Assembly (NCBI GenBank): GCA_963556145.1
Contig: OY744465.1
Location: 1,550,001-1,614,000 of the forward strand
DNA: 64,000 bases
Origin: Hygrocybe punicea
Taxonomy: Eukaryota; Basidiomycota; Agaricomycetes; Agaricales; Hygrophoraceae
Direction of reading: 5' to 3'
This document shows positions 45,683 through 56,853 of the stretch, piece by piece. The stretch's first letter is position 1. Every line of letters begins with the position of its first letter. The notes under the pieces are model-generated. The model was not told the DNA's origin, ran no database searches, and saw nothing but the letters and a program-made list of their open reading frames with translations. The translations under genes and the position numbers were made by a program.

Positions 45683-45764
45683 ACGTCAGACAACTGAAGG
45701 TGATTGATTAGTTGAATTTAAAATGTATTGTTTACTAAAGTCTAATCATACAAATCCCAAATGG

Positions 45765-48700
45765 TGTGGTGAACGCGGCCTTTGTGGGTGCAGATTCGGG
45801 GTGTGCAAGTCCTTGTCGTTGGGGTGAAAACCCAAAACTCAGCTTGTTTGTATGTATGTACACAAAACACTATATAGGTACTGTATAGTATCTATAAAAG
45901 GGAGTGTACAAAGGAAATGGGGAATGCAGAGGGAAGGGGGATGAAGGAAAATAGAAAGATACGTGCCCACAGAGATATGGATCTCTACATCCACAGGGGA
46001 CTCTAATAATGACTGCCCTCAGTCATAAACACAAAGATGACAAAGAAATAAAAGAAAAGGGTGGGAATGAGAGTGGGAGGGTAAAATACTCAAATATAAA
46101 ACTAAACAAAACCTCAATAGTCACCCAATACATGAATCGCCAGCATCTCCAATCAATGGGCCAGCTTAGCCACTGTCTGCTTGATAGCATGCAAGGTAAT
46201 CGGGGTTTCATTGTTGGCAGCAAGGAACTGGAAAGAAACCTGTGAGAACCTGTGGAAGGTGATCAGGGGGTATCAGAGTCGAAGGTGGTGATGGCAATGG
46301 TGAGGCAAGAGGGAATGGGAGGTCATCATCAAAGGCAGAAGGTCGGTGGACAGGGGAGGACAAGGGCAATGGCGATGTCAGGTGCGGGGGCGGTGTAGGG
46401 ATGGCTGGGAATGACAACGGGGATGTGGACAAGGGTGCGGGGACATGGACAAGGTGCGGGGACGTGGACATAGGCATAGGTGTAGGGACTCGATTGCAGG
46501 TGCATGGGGTCAGGGAATGGGTTTGGGGAGCCGGTGGGCGCAGGTTCATGCTCATAGGGCAGTGGGGGTCCAAGGTCATTGTGCGGGATTGGGAACGACA
46601 ATGGGTGCATTGACAGGAGTATTGGGGCTTGGACGTGGGTGGCGGGATTCAATTGCCAGTGTGTTGGGTCAGGGAATGGGTTTGGACGGCCAGTGGATGC
46701 GGGTTCATGGTCGTAACCAACTGGGGGCTTCATTTGGGCTTGCGAATGGACTTGAGGGGTGTCGTGGGGTTGGTCAAGGGTGTAGGTAGTCGAATGGGGA
46801 TGGACAAGGCTGGGGATGGCTGGGAATTGGGGACTGAGAGTGGGGGTCGACGTGGGGTGACGTGGCGGCTCATGTGGGACAAAGAGGGATGGGGAGGGAC
46901 TCATTTCGCACAGGGAAAGGCCATACAGAAGTCTGGGGGCATGAACGAGAGTGTGGGGGCCAGCATATGTGGTGGTCGTTGGCCTTGGATGGTGGGATGT
47001 AGGGGTTGGCTGTTGGGTGATGTGGCACAGCGTTGAGGGCTCGAATGCCATGGGGACAGCTTGTACGGCATCACGACGGGCGTTGTGTGGCCTTGGGAAG
47101 TGGTACGAGGTGGCAGGTGGTCCAACGAGGGTGTGAGAGGCTGGGGATGTCGAGTAGGCAGGGGTATGAGGTGGGTTGGCGTGGCATGGCATTGGGGACT
47201 TGATAATGGCAGCAGCAGCTGGTACGGACTTACGAGGGGTGCTGTGGGGTGCTGGGAAGCGGTGTGAGGCAGCGGGGTGTCTAACGATGGTGGGAGAGGC
47301 CAGGGACATCGAATAGGTGGGTGGATGAGGCAGAGTGACATGGCTCGGCCTGGGGAGTTCGAACGCGGTGGGGGCTGCACATATGGACTCACGAGGGGTA
47401 GTGGAAGGTGCTGGAATGCTGTATGAAGTGCCAGGTGGTCTAACTAAGGTGGGAGGGGCCCTGGGCGCCGACTTGCCAGAGGCACGAGGCAGGTTGGCAT
47501 GACTAGTGGCCGCGTCATCCAAACGGCACGGGAATAGCTCGTTAGGGGCACTGAAGGTGAATGGGGGGGTGTATGAGCACGTCGGGGATGGTCTGTGACA
47601 TGGTATGAGGCCGGGAGATGCAGGAGGCTTGGGTACGTGTTTCTGGGATTGTGGGACCTCGGATTCAATGGGATTGGTCCACCAGGGCTCTGATGTCGTG
47701 TGCCAAGGTGCTGGAGTGCGAAACGACACGTCGGCAGTGGTGTGTGGGTGACAGATGCGAGTCGAAGGGCTTGGTACTTGGGTTGGTGGTTGGTGACGTG
47801 GCACATGGCCAGGTTATCCAAACTCGTATGGTATTTGCTCGTTTGAGTCGATGGTGGTGAATGAGGTGCCTTTGGACATGGTATGAGGTTGCCAGATGTT
47901 GAATGGGGGAACTATGGGTTGGGGATGGCATTGTTTGGGCGCTGCGCATTGGTGATGGTCTGAGACAATGGAAAACGGCTGCGTGGGCTCTTTTTGGCAT
48001 GTCAAAGGGGCTTGCGTGGTTCCGGTGGGTCGAGAGGCGGTGTGAGTGGGTGTCTGGGCATTGGTTGTTGAGAACAGCATGGGTTTGAGGCGGGCTTGAT
48101 GGATTTGGACTTGTTTTCCCATGCGGGAACCTCTAGGATGGCGAACCAGTATGTACTTTTGTCCACTCACACAAAAACCTTCCTTTTCCTTCCCTTTCTC
48201 AGCTAATCCAACACTTTGTTCTTCTAGTCCTTGAATCTGACTTGTTTCAGGTGCTTCTTGTATTACATCTTGAGTGTTTTCGGGGGTCTCGAGGGCTGCT
48301 GTGGGTTGGAAAATGAAGAGAAATAGTTGGATGATGACATAGACAAGGAATAGATAGAGTAGGAAGAGAGAGATAGTAAATAAAAATGAAAATGAGGAAA
48401 TGTCAGGTGCATCAGCATGTGATGTTGCTGTGGCTGCAAAACTCATGAGGGGTGATGGCTGCCATCGGAGAGGCACGAGAATCCTGTAAAAAGGCAAGAG
48501 GAGGCTGGATATCATCTTGGGTGAGCTCTGAAGCTGCAGAGAGTCGACACTGAGGTGCAGGTAGTGTTTTTGCTGCTGAAAAAGAGGGGATTTTATGCCA
48601 AAAATGGCAAACAGGGTATAGAAAATACAAGGAAAGTGAAGTGAGCTGACAGATCCTCGTGGTGGGCTCCAGATGTGGTGAACGTGGCCTTTGTGGGCAT

Positions 48701-48898
48701 GGATTTGGGGTGTGCAAGTCCTTGTCATTGGGGTGAAAACCCAAAACTCAGCTTGTTTGTATGTGTGTACACAAAACACTATATAGGTACTGTATAGTAT
48801 CTATAAAAGGGAGCGTACAAAGGAAATGGGGAATGCAGATGGAAGGGGGATGAAGGAAAATACAAAGATATGTGCCCATGGAGATATGGATCTCTACA
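45765..48898 (-). mobile_element. non-autonomous LTR element, copy 1
   Basis: 225-bp LTRs at 45765-45989 and 48674-48898 (TGTGGTGAAC...GATCTCTACA) are flanked by ATGG on both sides. Read on the minus strand, the sequence just after the 5' LTR is TCTGGAGCCCACCACGAGG. This matches the primer-site position and sequence of the Ty3 element at 63566-63586 (TGGAGCCCACCGCGAGG). There is no gag or pol. The interior encodes a Pro-rich transmembrane protein on the minus strand. It is closely related to copy 2 at 52296-55834. Confidence 0.85.
46329..48515 (-). pseudogene. TM protein with 53-residue repeats (copy 1)
   Basis: ATG 48515 (MISSLLLPFYRIL) opens a frame with ATSHADAPD, then a strongly hydrophobic segment (SFLFTISLFLLYLFLVYVII, residues about 44-70). 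An acidic/Gln linker and a Cys-Gly patch (GFCVSGQKYILV) follow. After a TAA at 47814-47816, where copy 2 has CAA, the same frame continues to 46329 as a Pro/Ser/His-rich region built of 53-residue repeats (PAYSTSPAS, VGPPATSY). I know no homologue outside such elements. The topology suggests a single-pass membrane protein. Frames beyond 46329 (to 46208) are shifted. Confidence 0.6.
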
Positions 48899-49128
48899 AT
48901 GGATGTGTCCAATCTGTCTTTATCTATGCTGACCCATTGCAATATGATCTACACTCATACCAGTACAAACGGGAATCGCCTCCCTTTTTCATACCTCACA
49001 TGTCTCTGGACCTTTCTATAACTCAATCGTCTCAGGACCCTTCTGAACTCACTGTTCCAAAATTTGTCTTGTCTCATGTTCACATAGTCTTACCTTTCAC
49101 GTCCTCTTTTATACTCAGGGTTCTTACA

Positions 49129-49487
49129 GGGTCCTCACAAACGACCTTGTTCCCCCCGAGTAAGTCTCTTATGTCTTTTAATGATTAGTCTCATCTTTTC
49201 TCAACAGACTTCAGTTGTCTTCTTTGATCACCCTTCCCACCTCACCCTTTCTTGTTTTTTGGCTCCTGCGCCTCTTTATCTCACGTAGTTCCTTCAAGGA
49301 CTCATAGTTTCATGACTGACTCTTTTCTTAAACTACGGTTCCACCCCATTCTTGCACTCAGTATTTTTCAACAAAATACATCTTTTGGGGACCTCATCGC
49401 TGTTTTCAGGACAAGGCCACCCTTTTTTGGCTATTCATCTCGCTCTACATCTCAACACGTCAGACAACTGAAGGTGATTGATTAGTT
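49129..49487 (+). mobile_element. deletion derivative of the DIRS element
   Basis: 49129-49236 matches the DIRS 5' end (28964-29073; ACCTTGTTCCCCC, ACTTCAGTTGTCTTCTTTGA). 49342-49487 matches its 3' end (CTTGCACTCAGTATTTTTCA to GATTGATTAGTTG), uninterrupted where Ty3 element 1 sits at 39268. About 100 bp of unrelated or diverged sequence joins the two. No coding capacity remains. Confidence 0.8.
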
Positions 49488-50024
49488 GTGACTGTAATAA
49501 AATGTCCCTGAAATGATAATGATAATTAATATTTATTTACCACTTGAGCTAATTCCAAAGTCATAATGATATCTATTTATCAGAATGATATCATAATTCT
49601 CTGCCGGCAACATGTTATAGGGCTTCCCAGGTTGTACCATTATGCTGGTAAATGCTAAAATGATGCCAATATGGCACTGAAATGATAAGGGCTTCCCCCA
49701 AGTTGTATCATTATGCTGGTAAATGCTAAAATGATGCCAATATGGCTATTGGAATATATAGTTGCAGTGGTTGTTGACTGCTAAGATATTTTGTGTGGAA
49801 TTAATTATTATTTGCCTCTCTCTGAGAGGGCTTTTATACTACTAGCTAAATCTACTAGAAGTTTCCTGTGGTAAGTAGAATACATGCTGCGCTTCAGCAT
49901 TATTCATTGGACAGGTGGGTTTGAATCCTGGGGTCACGTGATATGGATTACTAATTCTTTCCGTGACTATTCGGCCACTATTCCCAACACTCCCCTTGGT
50001 TGAATACTCTTTGACTCGTTCCGG
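49488..50024. other. non-coding stretch with 69-bp duplication
   Basis: A unit with GTAAATGCTAAAATGATGCC is duplicated in tandem (about 49620-49688 and 49689-49750). GGGTTTGAATCC at 49917-49928 resembles a tRNA B box, but no cloverleaf or A box could be drawn. No gene was found. Confidence 0.5.
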
Positions 50025-50438
50025 TGATACGCTAATCGAGGTGCTATGCACTAACAACAACACTCTTTGACTGGTCAGATTGGGAGTAAGTGAAGTGGAA
50101 TAACTTCTACAAGTCTCGCGACGATCGTGATCGATAGTGTGACTTTGGCGATTAAAGTCGCGGCGACTAAAGAAAATCGACGTAAAGAACTACGGTTGGG
50201 GATGGTCGAATGTGAGGAAAGTAAAGTCATATTGGAGTTCGAAAGGTATAACTGAGTGAGGAGACAGGAACGATACGCTCTAGTTCGCTGTTTCTACGTG
50301 TAATTTAACAGCTATTTTATACGAAGACGGTCGGAGATCGGAGACGAAGTGAGAAAGTCGTGTAAAGAAAGAAACCTAGTCTAATAGGGGTCGAAAGAAA
50401 GGACTGTGTATCAATCACATGTAAATGCAGCCAAAAGA
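50025..50438 (-). repeat. 3' LTR (minus orientation) of Ty3 element 2, minimum extent
   Basis: At least 414 bp are shared with 63587-64000, with about 5-6% differences, many of them C/T or G/A. The true LTR may extend further toward 50900, because the partner is cut by the window end. Confidence 0.75.
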
Positions 50439-50948
50439 GGTGGTGAAAGGAGGATGAGGATGATCCTGTAACAAAGGAAGAACAAAGGAGTTGGATGGAA
50501 GAAAGGGAATAGGTACTCTAAACGAGTTAGTGTATCTAAGATGAAACGGGGTGTTACTGTTATGAAAGGTGAACTATTATGCGAGGGTCTGGGGCTCGAT
50601 CCGATTCGGGGGTTTCTCTATCTTGGTCCGCGATGTCGTCGGAGATGATCGCGATATGATCGAGAAGTCGTACTAGTTGTCGCGAGCCATTGCGAAGTCG
50701 CAAGATGTCGGACTTGTTTTCGAAGGATAGTATAAATCTGTCTGATTCGTCGATTCGGTGGTCAGCGTGTATGAGTGCGTGTCATCTTGCCCATCACTGA
50801 AATCTTGACTGTCCTCGGTCAATCCACGTCTGATCAGATCATGTGACCTTCCAAATAACGCGCCAATCATGAGAACTTCTCTAGAATCTTCTTCTGCTTC
50901 TTTTATCACCATCGCTGCCACTTTACTACACCAACACTCAGTCGCAAC

Positions 50949-52193
50949 ATGTCGTCGCCCATCAACGTCTGCACCACTTTCAAGGAGAAGATCGCGGGTC
51001 TCGTCGACTCAATGCTGAGCGAATCACTCGCGGAGAAGCCTGAACTCAAGGGGTGGGGGCAAAAATTTGTCAAGGCTATCGTGAGTCCTTTCGTTTTTCA
51101 GTTCCGCACTAAATATTTTGTCGGACTAGACGCAATATCGCGAAGTCACCAAGACTTGGGGCGAAGAGGCCGATCCAGTGGTCAGTAAGTGGGTCGAAGA
51201 TGCTCGCGGCGTATTCGAGGCGGTGTCCGACGAAGACTGGGTGAGCTGGGGCAGTTCGATTTTGGCCGACTCTGTTGAAAGCGGTTGAAGAACGCAATGC
51301 TGCAAAGAGGAAGGTCAAGGAAGAGGCATGACTGGAGCGGAAGCAATTCGCAGAAGAGGCGGAACGACGACGTCGTGAATCGGATCGACAACGTCTTCAT
51401 GAGGAGACAGCGGCTATCAAGGCTGGGGTTGAGGCCGATCTACTCAAGAAGCTGAAGCTTGACCAAGTTAATCTGTATCGCAAGTTTGAAGGCAAGCAAA
51501 TCACCGTGAAACAACTCAAGGAAGCACTCGAAGCACTTATGAATCTGGTCGACGAGGAGGATGGCGAATGCGAAGACGATCAATTGGAGAAGGAGTTGGA
51601 CTTGAAGCGGAAAGATCGTGACAGTGATGATGATGAGCCCTTAGTGCTCCTCACCATGCGCGGCAAGGTAAGCGACTTCTGATTTCTTCTTTGCATCGCT
51701 CGCTAACTCTGATCCTTAGTGCGATCGTTGTAAAGCCTTCAAGACAAATCCGCCATGTGAGTATGGCGATAATGACCCGAAATGTTGCAAATGCATTGAC
51801 GATCGTAAAGGTTGTTTCTGGGATGGGGTCAGACGACTAGGGGTAAAGTCATGGGCGAAACGCGTGAAGGTCGGCAGGTCGAAGGACGTCGAGCCTCCTA
51901 AACATGAGTAATTCGATTACTTCCTCGGTGATATCCTGACCAGCGCTGTCGGTCGTTTTGTAGACAAGGCCTGGATCGGAGCGCGACCACCTAGTGGTCC
52001 TAGTTCGTCGGCGAAGTCTGGGGCACGTTTTTCAAAAGGAAAGGGGAAAGTTAAATTGAAGTGTCGCGAGGAGATTGAGGCCGAACTGTCGTTGCTGGAG
52101 GAGGAGCTCGCGCGGATGTGACTGAAGGCGATGATGTACCAACATTTTGTAGAGACTCTCGAGGAGGAGCGCGAGCGGTTGAGCGAATGTCTA
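50949..52193 (+). pseudogene. zinc-cluster coiled-coil protein, degenerate paralogue
   Basis: ATG 50949 (MSSPINVCTTFKEKIAGLVD) opens exon 1, with donor GTGAGT at about 51078. The next exon starts after ACTAG near 51130 (TQYREVTKTWGEEADPVVSK). A shift near 51285 leads to a long charged coiled coil (EERNAAKRKVKEEA-stop-LERKQFAEEAE; TGA 51329). After an intron (51669-51719) comes a Cys-rich motif, CDRCKAFKTNPPCEYGDNDP then KCCKCIDDRKGCFWDG: CxxC, Cys, CxxC, Cys. A TAA at about 51909 and a TGA at 52119 break the C-terminal coil (EEIEAELSLLEEELARM). Same architecture as the intact gene at 55970. Likely a DNA- or RNA-binding nuclear protein, by inference from the zinc cluster. Confidence 0.6.
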
Positions 52194-52295
52194 TAGTCGC
52201 ATACTTTAGTCATTCTTTTTTTTAAATTTTTTTTAAATTTTTTTTAAATTTTTTTAAATTTAAATTTTCATTTCCTTTTTGCACTGCGTCGCCGG

Positions 52296-55200
52296 TGTGG
52301 TGAACACGGCCTTTGTAGGCGCGGATTTGGGGTGTGCAAGTTCTTGTTGTTGGAGTGAAAACCCAAAACTCAGCTTGTTTGTAACTATGTACACAAAACA
52401 CTATATAGGTACTGTATAGTATCTATAAAGGGAGTGTATGAAGGAAATGGAATATAATTGAGAGAGGGGAATGCAGAGGGAAGGGGGATGAAGGAAAATA
52501 GAAGAATACGTGCTCACAGAGATATGGATCTCTACATCTACAGGGGACTCTAATAATGACTGCCCTCAGTCATAAACACAAGGATAATAAAGAAATAATA
52601 ATAAAAGTGGGAGGGAATGAAAGTGGGTGGGGAATATACTCAAAGATAAAATAAAAACTCAAACCACAAGCTACCTCCTTTCCAGACTCTCTATCCTTTC
52701 TGACATCTCTGCTAATCTCTGCTTGAAAATCTTGAGGGCCTTGAGGGTGATTATGACAAGCTTGATGGCGAGTGAGGTTGCTGGAGGAAGATCATCGGCA
52801 ACAATGGGCTGGGTAGAGTCAGGATCAGGTGCTGAGGGGGAAGTGATTCTGAAAAGTCCATTGAGGACACGTGGGAAGGGGTTGTTGAGGGGTATCGGGG
52901 TCAAAGGTGGTGTGGGTGAGGGTGAAGCAAGAGGGAAGGGGAGGTCATCGAAGGCGGAGGGTCCATGTACTAAACTCATAGAGTAAATAGGTAGGATGGG
53001 GGGAGACAATGGCGGGGACATAGGCAAAGGTGCAGGGACGGAGACGTGGGAATAGGATGCTGGAGACGGGGGTACAAGGTCGAGGAACGGGTGTTGGTGG
53101 CCAATGAGCGTGGGTGTGTGGATATGTGTGTGGGTGTGTGGATATGTAGCAGCGGGGTCTGGGGATCTTTGTGCGCAGTTGGGAACGACGATGGGGACGT
53201 TGACAGGAGTGACGGGACTTGGGCGTGGGTGTAGGGATTCGGTTCCGGGTGCGTCGGGTCGGGGAACGGGCTTGGGCGGCCGGTGGGCGTGGGTTCGTGG
53301 TTGTGGATAGTCGGGGGCTTCGTTTGAGCTTGCAAATGGACAGGGAGGGCGTCGTGGGGTTGGTCAAGGGCATAGGTGGTTGAACGGGGGTGGACGAGGA
53401 CAGGGATGGCTTGGGATTGGGGGTCGAGAGTGGGGGTCGAGGTGGGGTGATGTGGCAGCTCGCGTGGGACGAAGAGGGATGGGGATGGACTCATTTCGCA
53501 CAGGGAGGGCCATACAGAGGTCTGGGGGCGTGAACGAGAGTGTGGGGGCCGGCATATGCGGTGGTCGTTGGCCTCGGATGGTGGGATGTGGGGGTTGGCT
53601 GTCGGGTGACGTGGCACAGCATCGAGGGCTCGAATGCCGTGGGGACGGCTTGTACAGTGTCACAACAGGCGTTCTGTGGCCTTGGGAAGTGGTACGAGGC
53701 GGCAGGTAGTCCAGTGAAGGTGTGAGCAGCCGGGGATGTCGAGTAGGTGGGGATATGAGGCGGGTTGGCGTGGCATGACGTTGGGGACTCGATAACGGCG
53801 GCAGCAGCTGGTACAGACTCATGAGGGGTGCTGTGGGGTGCTGGGAAGCGGTGTGAAGCGGCGGGGTGTCTAACGATGGTGGTAGAGGCCGGGGACGTCG
53901 AATAGGCGGGTGTATGACACTGAGTGACGTGGCGTGCGCGTGGGACCTCGTTAACGGCAGGGGTGGCTCGTGGGGGCTTGCGAAGGATGGTGTGGGGACT
54001 TGGGGGGTTGTACGAGGCGGCGGGTCATCCAACAAAGGGAGGCGAGGCCGGGGACATTGAATAGGCGGGTGCATGAGGCGGATTGATGTGGCACGCGAGT
54101 GGAGCCTCGAGAACGGCAGGGGCAGCTGGTACAGACTCGCGAGGGACGCTATGGGGTGCTGAGATGTCGTACGAGGCGGCAGGTGGTCCAATGATGGCGT
54201 GAGCGGCCTGGGATGTCAAATATGCCGGGTCGCGAGGCAGGGTGACATGGAACGCGTTTGGGGACTCGATAACGGCGGGGACAGTCTGTGTGGGCTCGCG
54301 ACGGACGGTGTAGGGCTCTGGTACACAGTACGACACGGCGGGTGATCCAACAGAAGTGGTATAGGCCGGGGACGTCGAATACGCGGGGTCACGAGGCTGG
54401 GTGACCTGGAACACAGCCGGATCGCTGTAAACGCGCGGGACCGAATCGTTTTGGACGTTTGAGGCGCATGGGGGGCTGTACGAACGCGTAGGGGACGGTC
54501 TGTGGGGTGGTACGAAGCCGGGGGATGCGGGAGACGCAGGGTCGCGTTTCTGATGTTGTAGGGCCTGGGACTCGACAGACTGGGTCCACCACGGCGACGA
54601 CGTCGTGCATGGGGGTGCTGGGGCATGTACTGTTGCGTGCGACGCGGTCTGTGGGTGGTAGACGTGTGGTGACGTGTTTGGTGGGCTGGATACACGAGTT
54701 TGCAATTGGTGACGTGGCACGCGGCCGGGTTGTCCTAACTGGCATGGGTTTTGCTCGTTTGGGTCGTTGACAGTGAATGGAGGGCCTTTGGACGTGGTAC
54801 GAGGTCGCCGGATGTCGAATGGGAGAGCTGCGGGTTGGCGTTGGCGTTGTGTGGGCGCTGCGGGTTGGTGATGGCCTGAGACGGTGGTAAGCGGCCGCGT
54901 GGGCTCTTTCTGGCATGTCGAAGGGGCTTGCATGGTTCCAGTGGGTGGAGAGGCGGCATGAGTGGGTGTCTGAGCGTTGTCTGGCGGCACCGGAACGGGT
55001 TGGCAGCGGGTTCGACGGGTTTGGATATGCTTTCCCATGCGGGACCCTCTGTAACGACTAACCGGTACGTACTTTTGTCCACAGGCACAAAAACCTTCCC
55101 TTTGCTTCTCTTTTTCACCTAATCCAACCTGTAGTTGTTCTAGTTCTTGAACCCGACTCGTTTCAGGTACTTGTTCTACACTTGGCATATTTTTGTCGTT

Positions 55201-55834
55201 TTTGGGGTCTTCGGAGGCGGAAGTCGGGCGGAAAACAAAGGAATGGAAGTAGATGGTGATGTAATACATGAGAACATAGGAAAAAGAGAGAACGAAGCTG
55301 AGGAAAATTGACAATAAACGAAAGTCGGGTTCGTCGGCATGTGATGTGTCACTGGCTCTGGGACTTGCGAGGGGGAATGGCTGCCATCGGGGAGGCACGA
55401 GAAACCTACACAGAAGCAAGTAGAGGGTGGATAACATCTTCGGGAAGCTTTTTAGAGCTATGAGGCGACGACGAGGCGCAGGAAATCTTTTTTGCAGCCG
55501 AAAAGGAGGGTTTTTATGCCAAAAGTGGCAAGCAGGGTATAGAAATACAAGGAGAGTGAAGTGAGCTGACAGATCCTCACGGTGGGCTCCAGATGTGGTG
55601 AACGTGGCCTTTGTAGGCGCAGATTCGGGGTGTGCAAGTTCTTGTCGTTGGGGTGAAAACCCAAAACTCAACTTGTTTGTAACTATGTACACAAAACACT
55701 ATATAGGTACTGTATAGTATCTATAAAGGGAGTGTATGAAGGAAATGGAATATAATTGAGAGAGGGGAATGCAGAGGGAAGGGGGATGAAGGAAAATAGA
55801 AGAATACATGCTCACAGAGATATGGATCTCTACA
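52296..55834 (-). mobile_element. non-autonomous LTR element, copy 2
   Basis: 241-bp LTRs at 52296-52536 and 55594-55834 are near-identical to each other and share the sequence of copy 1, with a 16-bp extra segment (AATATAATTGAGAGAG type). The primer-site-like TCTGGAGCCCACCGTGAGGA is again next to the 5' LTR on the minus strand. The flanks are GCCGG and CCAGC, so the target duplication is unclear. It is inserted between the two zinc-cluster genes of Ty3 element 2, and so is younger than that element. Confidence 0.85.
54025..55437 (-). pseudogene. TM protein with 53-residue repeats (copy 2)
   Basis: ATG 55437 (MLSTLYLLLCRFLVPPRWQP) opens 470 codons with the same order as copy 1: ATSHADxPD-like segment, hydrophobic segment (LLSIFLSFVLSFSYVLMYYI), acidic/Gln linker, Cys patch (GFCACGQKYVPV), then Pro-rich 53-residue repeats (PRDPAYSTSPAYTTSVGSPA; PRDPAYLTSQAAHAIIGPPA). 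It ends at TGA 54025-54027, where repeat sequence continues in frame, and other shifted repeat frames extend to about 52945. The unit at DNA level is 159 bp. The shared N-terminus in two copies argues that this is a real gene, now broken. Confidence 0.6.
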
Positions 55835-55969
55835 CCAGCCGATTTTTGAGTCGCAGGAAACATGGTGTGAATGAATTTGGAATCCTCGTGTTTGTCACAT
55901 GATAGATCGCGTCACGTACTTGACAGATCACCGATCGGATAGATTATCAGATCTTGCTTATCTTCCACC

Positions 55970-56620
55970 ATGTCATCTCCTGCACCGTCGAGCACCTCTC
56001 AAGCAACCGGCGATGACTTCTTCGATCAACTCGTCGAGTCGACTACTGGGTCCCTGGTGTCAGAAGATAGCCCTTTGCGGCTTTCCAAACGGAGGCGAAG
56101 TGGTGACCACTTGGAGTTACTTCCAGTAAAAGGACAGGTGAGCGCGACTTTCTTAGACATTAGTCCTCGTTTGATGATTGTATCCAGCGGTGTGACAATT
56201 GTGTTTGCCAGGAAATCGCATGTAATATCAGTGATTCGGAGCTTCGCTGTGCCAAATGCATTCACGACCACCGAAGTTGTTACTGGGAAGGGGCTACTCG
56301 CAAGGGTCGACGACAATTTCCGAAGTCGAGGAAACCTAAACGTGTGTTGCGACGTCTTTTATGTTGTCATACTGACATCTGAAGTGGACTTCCTAGGAAT
56401 CGTCGGACCATCGGTCACATTGTCATCACGAATCCAGAGCTCTATCGTGAAACTCAGTTTCAAGGGGAAGGCCAAAGATACTGATGGGGAATTTCGAGAA
56501 GGGGAATTATTGGTCGTGAAAGAGGAACTCGCGTGGGCTCGCGTTCGTGCTGAGGCTCATTGGAGGATCGTCCTCGAATTGGAATTAATGCTAGGGGAAA
56601 TGGAGAATAGGTCGAAGTAG
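55970..56620 (+). CDS. intact zinc-cluster coiled-coil protein, antisense to pol
   Basis: Three exons at 55970-56137, 56188-56341 and 56385-56620 join in frame to 185 residues with no stop. The N-terminus is MSSPAPSSTSQATGDDFFDQ, followed by a basic patch (LRLSKRRRSGDH). Exon 2 begins with the zinc cluster RCDNCVCQEIACN...LRCAKCIHDHRSCYW: C-x2-C-x6-C-x8-C-x2-C-x6-C, a six-cysteine arrangement close to fungal Zn2Cys6 domains though with a longer middle loop. Next is a basic stretch (KGRRQFPKSRKPKR), then a C-terminal coiled coil (EEL..ARVRAEAHWRIVLELELML). It converges on the pol gene, whose stop lies at 56854. A DNA-binding regulator carried by the retroelement is likely, by inference. Its integrity contrasts with the ruined gag-pol. 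Confidence 0.75.
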   Translation: MSSPAPSSTSQATGDDFFDQLVESTTGSLVSEDSPLRLSKRRRSGDHLELLPVKGQVSATFLDISPRLMIVSSGVTIVFARKSHVISVIRSFAVPNAFTTTEVVTGKGLLARVDDNFRSRGNLNVCCDVFYVVILTSEVDFLGIVGPSVTLSSRIQSSIVKLSFKGKAKDTDGEFREGELLVVKEELAWARVRAEAHWRIVLELELMLGEMENRSK

Positions 56621-56853
56621 AATTGCCAATAGGAGCGTCGAGAGCTCCTCCCTTCACAAGGCAATTTTTGTTTTTGTTTTTGTTTACATTTTGTAACATT
56701 TCTATATCGCATGTAAAAAAAACTGTCGCCAATAACACGAACATGAGGAAAAAATTAAAGTAAACGGCTCCAAACAAAGCATCATCATCGCTGAATACGG
56801 GCCAATCATCGTGAAGATGATCGCCATATAACTGCTACAAAGCGAAAGCCTCG

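Larger units (their letters stand above)
28964..45713 (+). mobile_element. DIRS-like tyrosine-recombinase retroelement, multiply interrupted
   Basis: The coding order is ORF1, reverse transcriptase, RNase H, then tyrosine recombinase (29108-39030), which is the DIRS arrangement. Outer limits are inferred from a deletion derivative at 49129-49487 that shares both ends. Near the ends, CTTCAGTTGTCT (29043 region) and its reverse complement AGACAACTGAAG (45688 region) form a short inverted repeat. The element is split by a KDZ-type insertion (31393-37099) and by a Ty3 element (39268-45682). At least six TGA codons and a frameshift near 31110-31135 inactivate it. Confidence 0.8.

Noticed and set aside
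46401..47860. Plus-strand Gly/Trp-rich frames in the non-autonomous LTR elements
   Set aside because: Antisense of the Pro-rich repeat frame; the minus strand is supported by the conserved N-terminus and transmembrane segment.
49840..49960. tRNA or tRNA-derived SINE
   Set aside because: Only a B-box-like GGGTTTGAATCC is present; no A box at the right spacing and no cloverleaf could be drawn.
50025..52193. Zinc-cluster gene at 50949 as an ordinary host gene
   Set aside because: It lies inside the LTR-bounded element and shares architecture with the second copy next to pol, so element residence is the simpler reading; host origin by capture remains possible.
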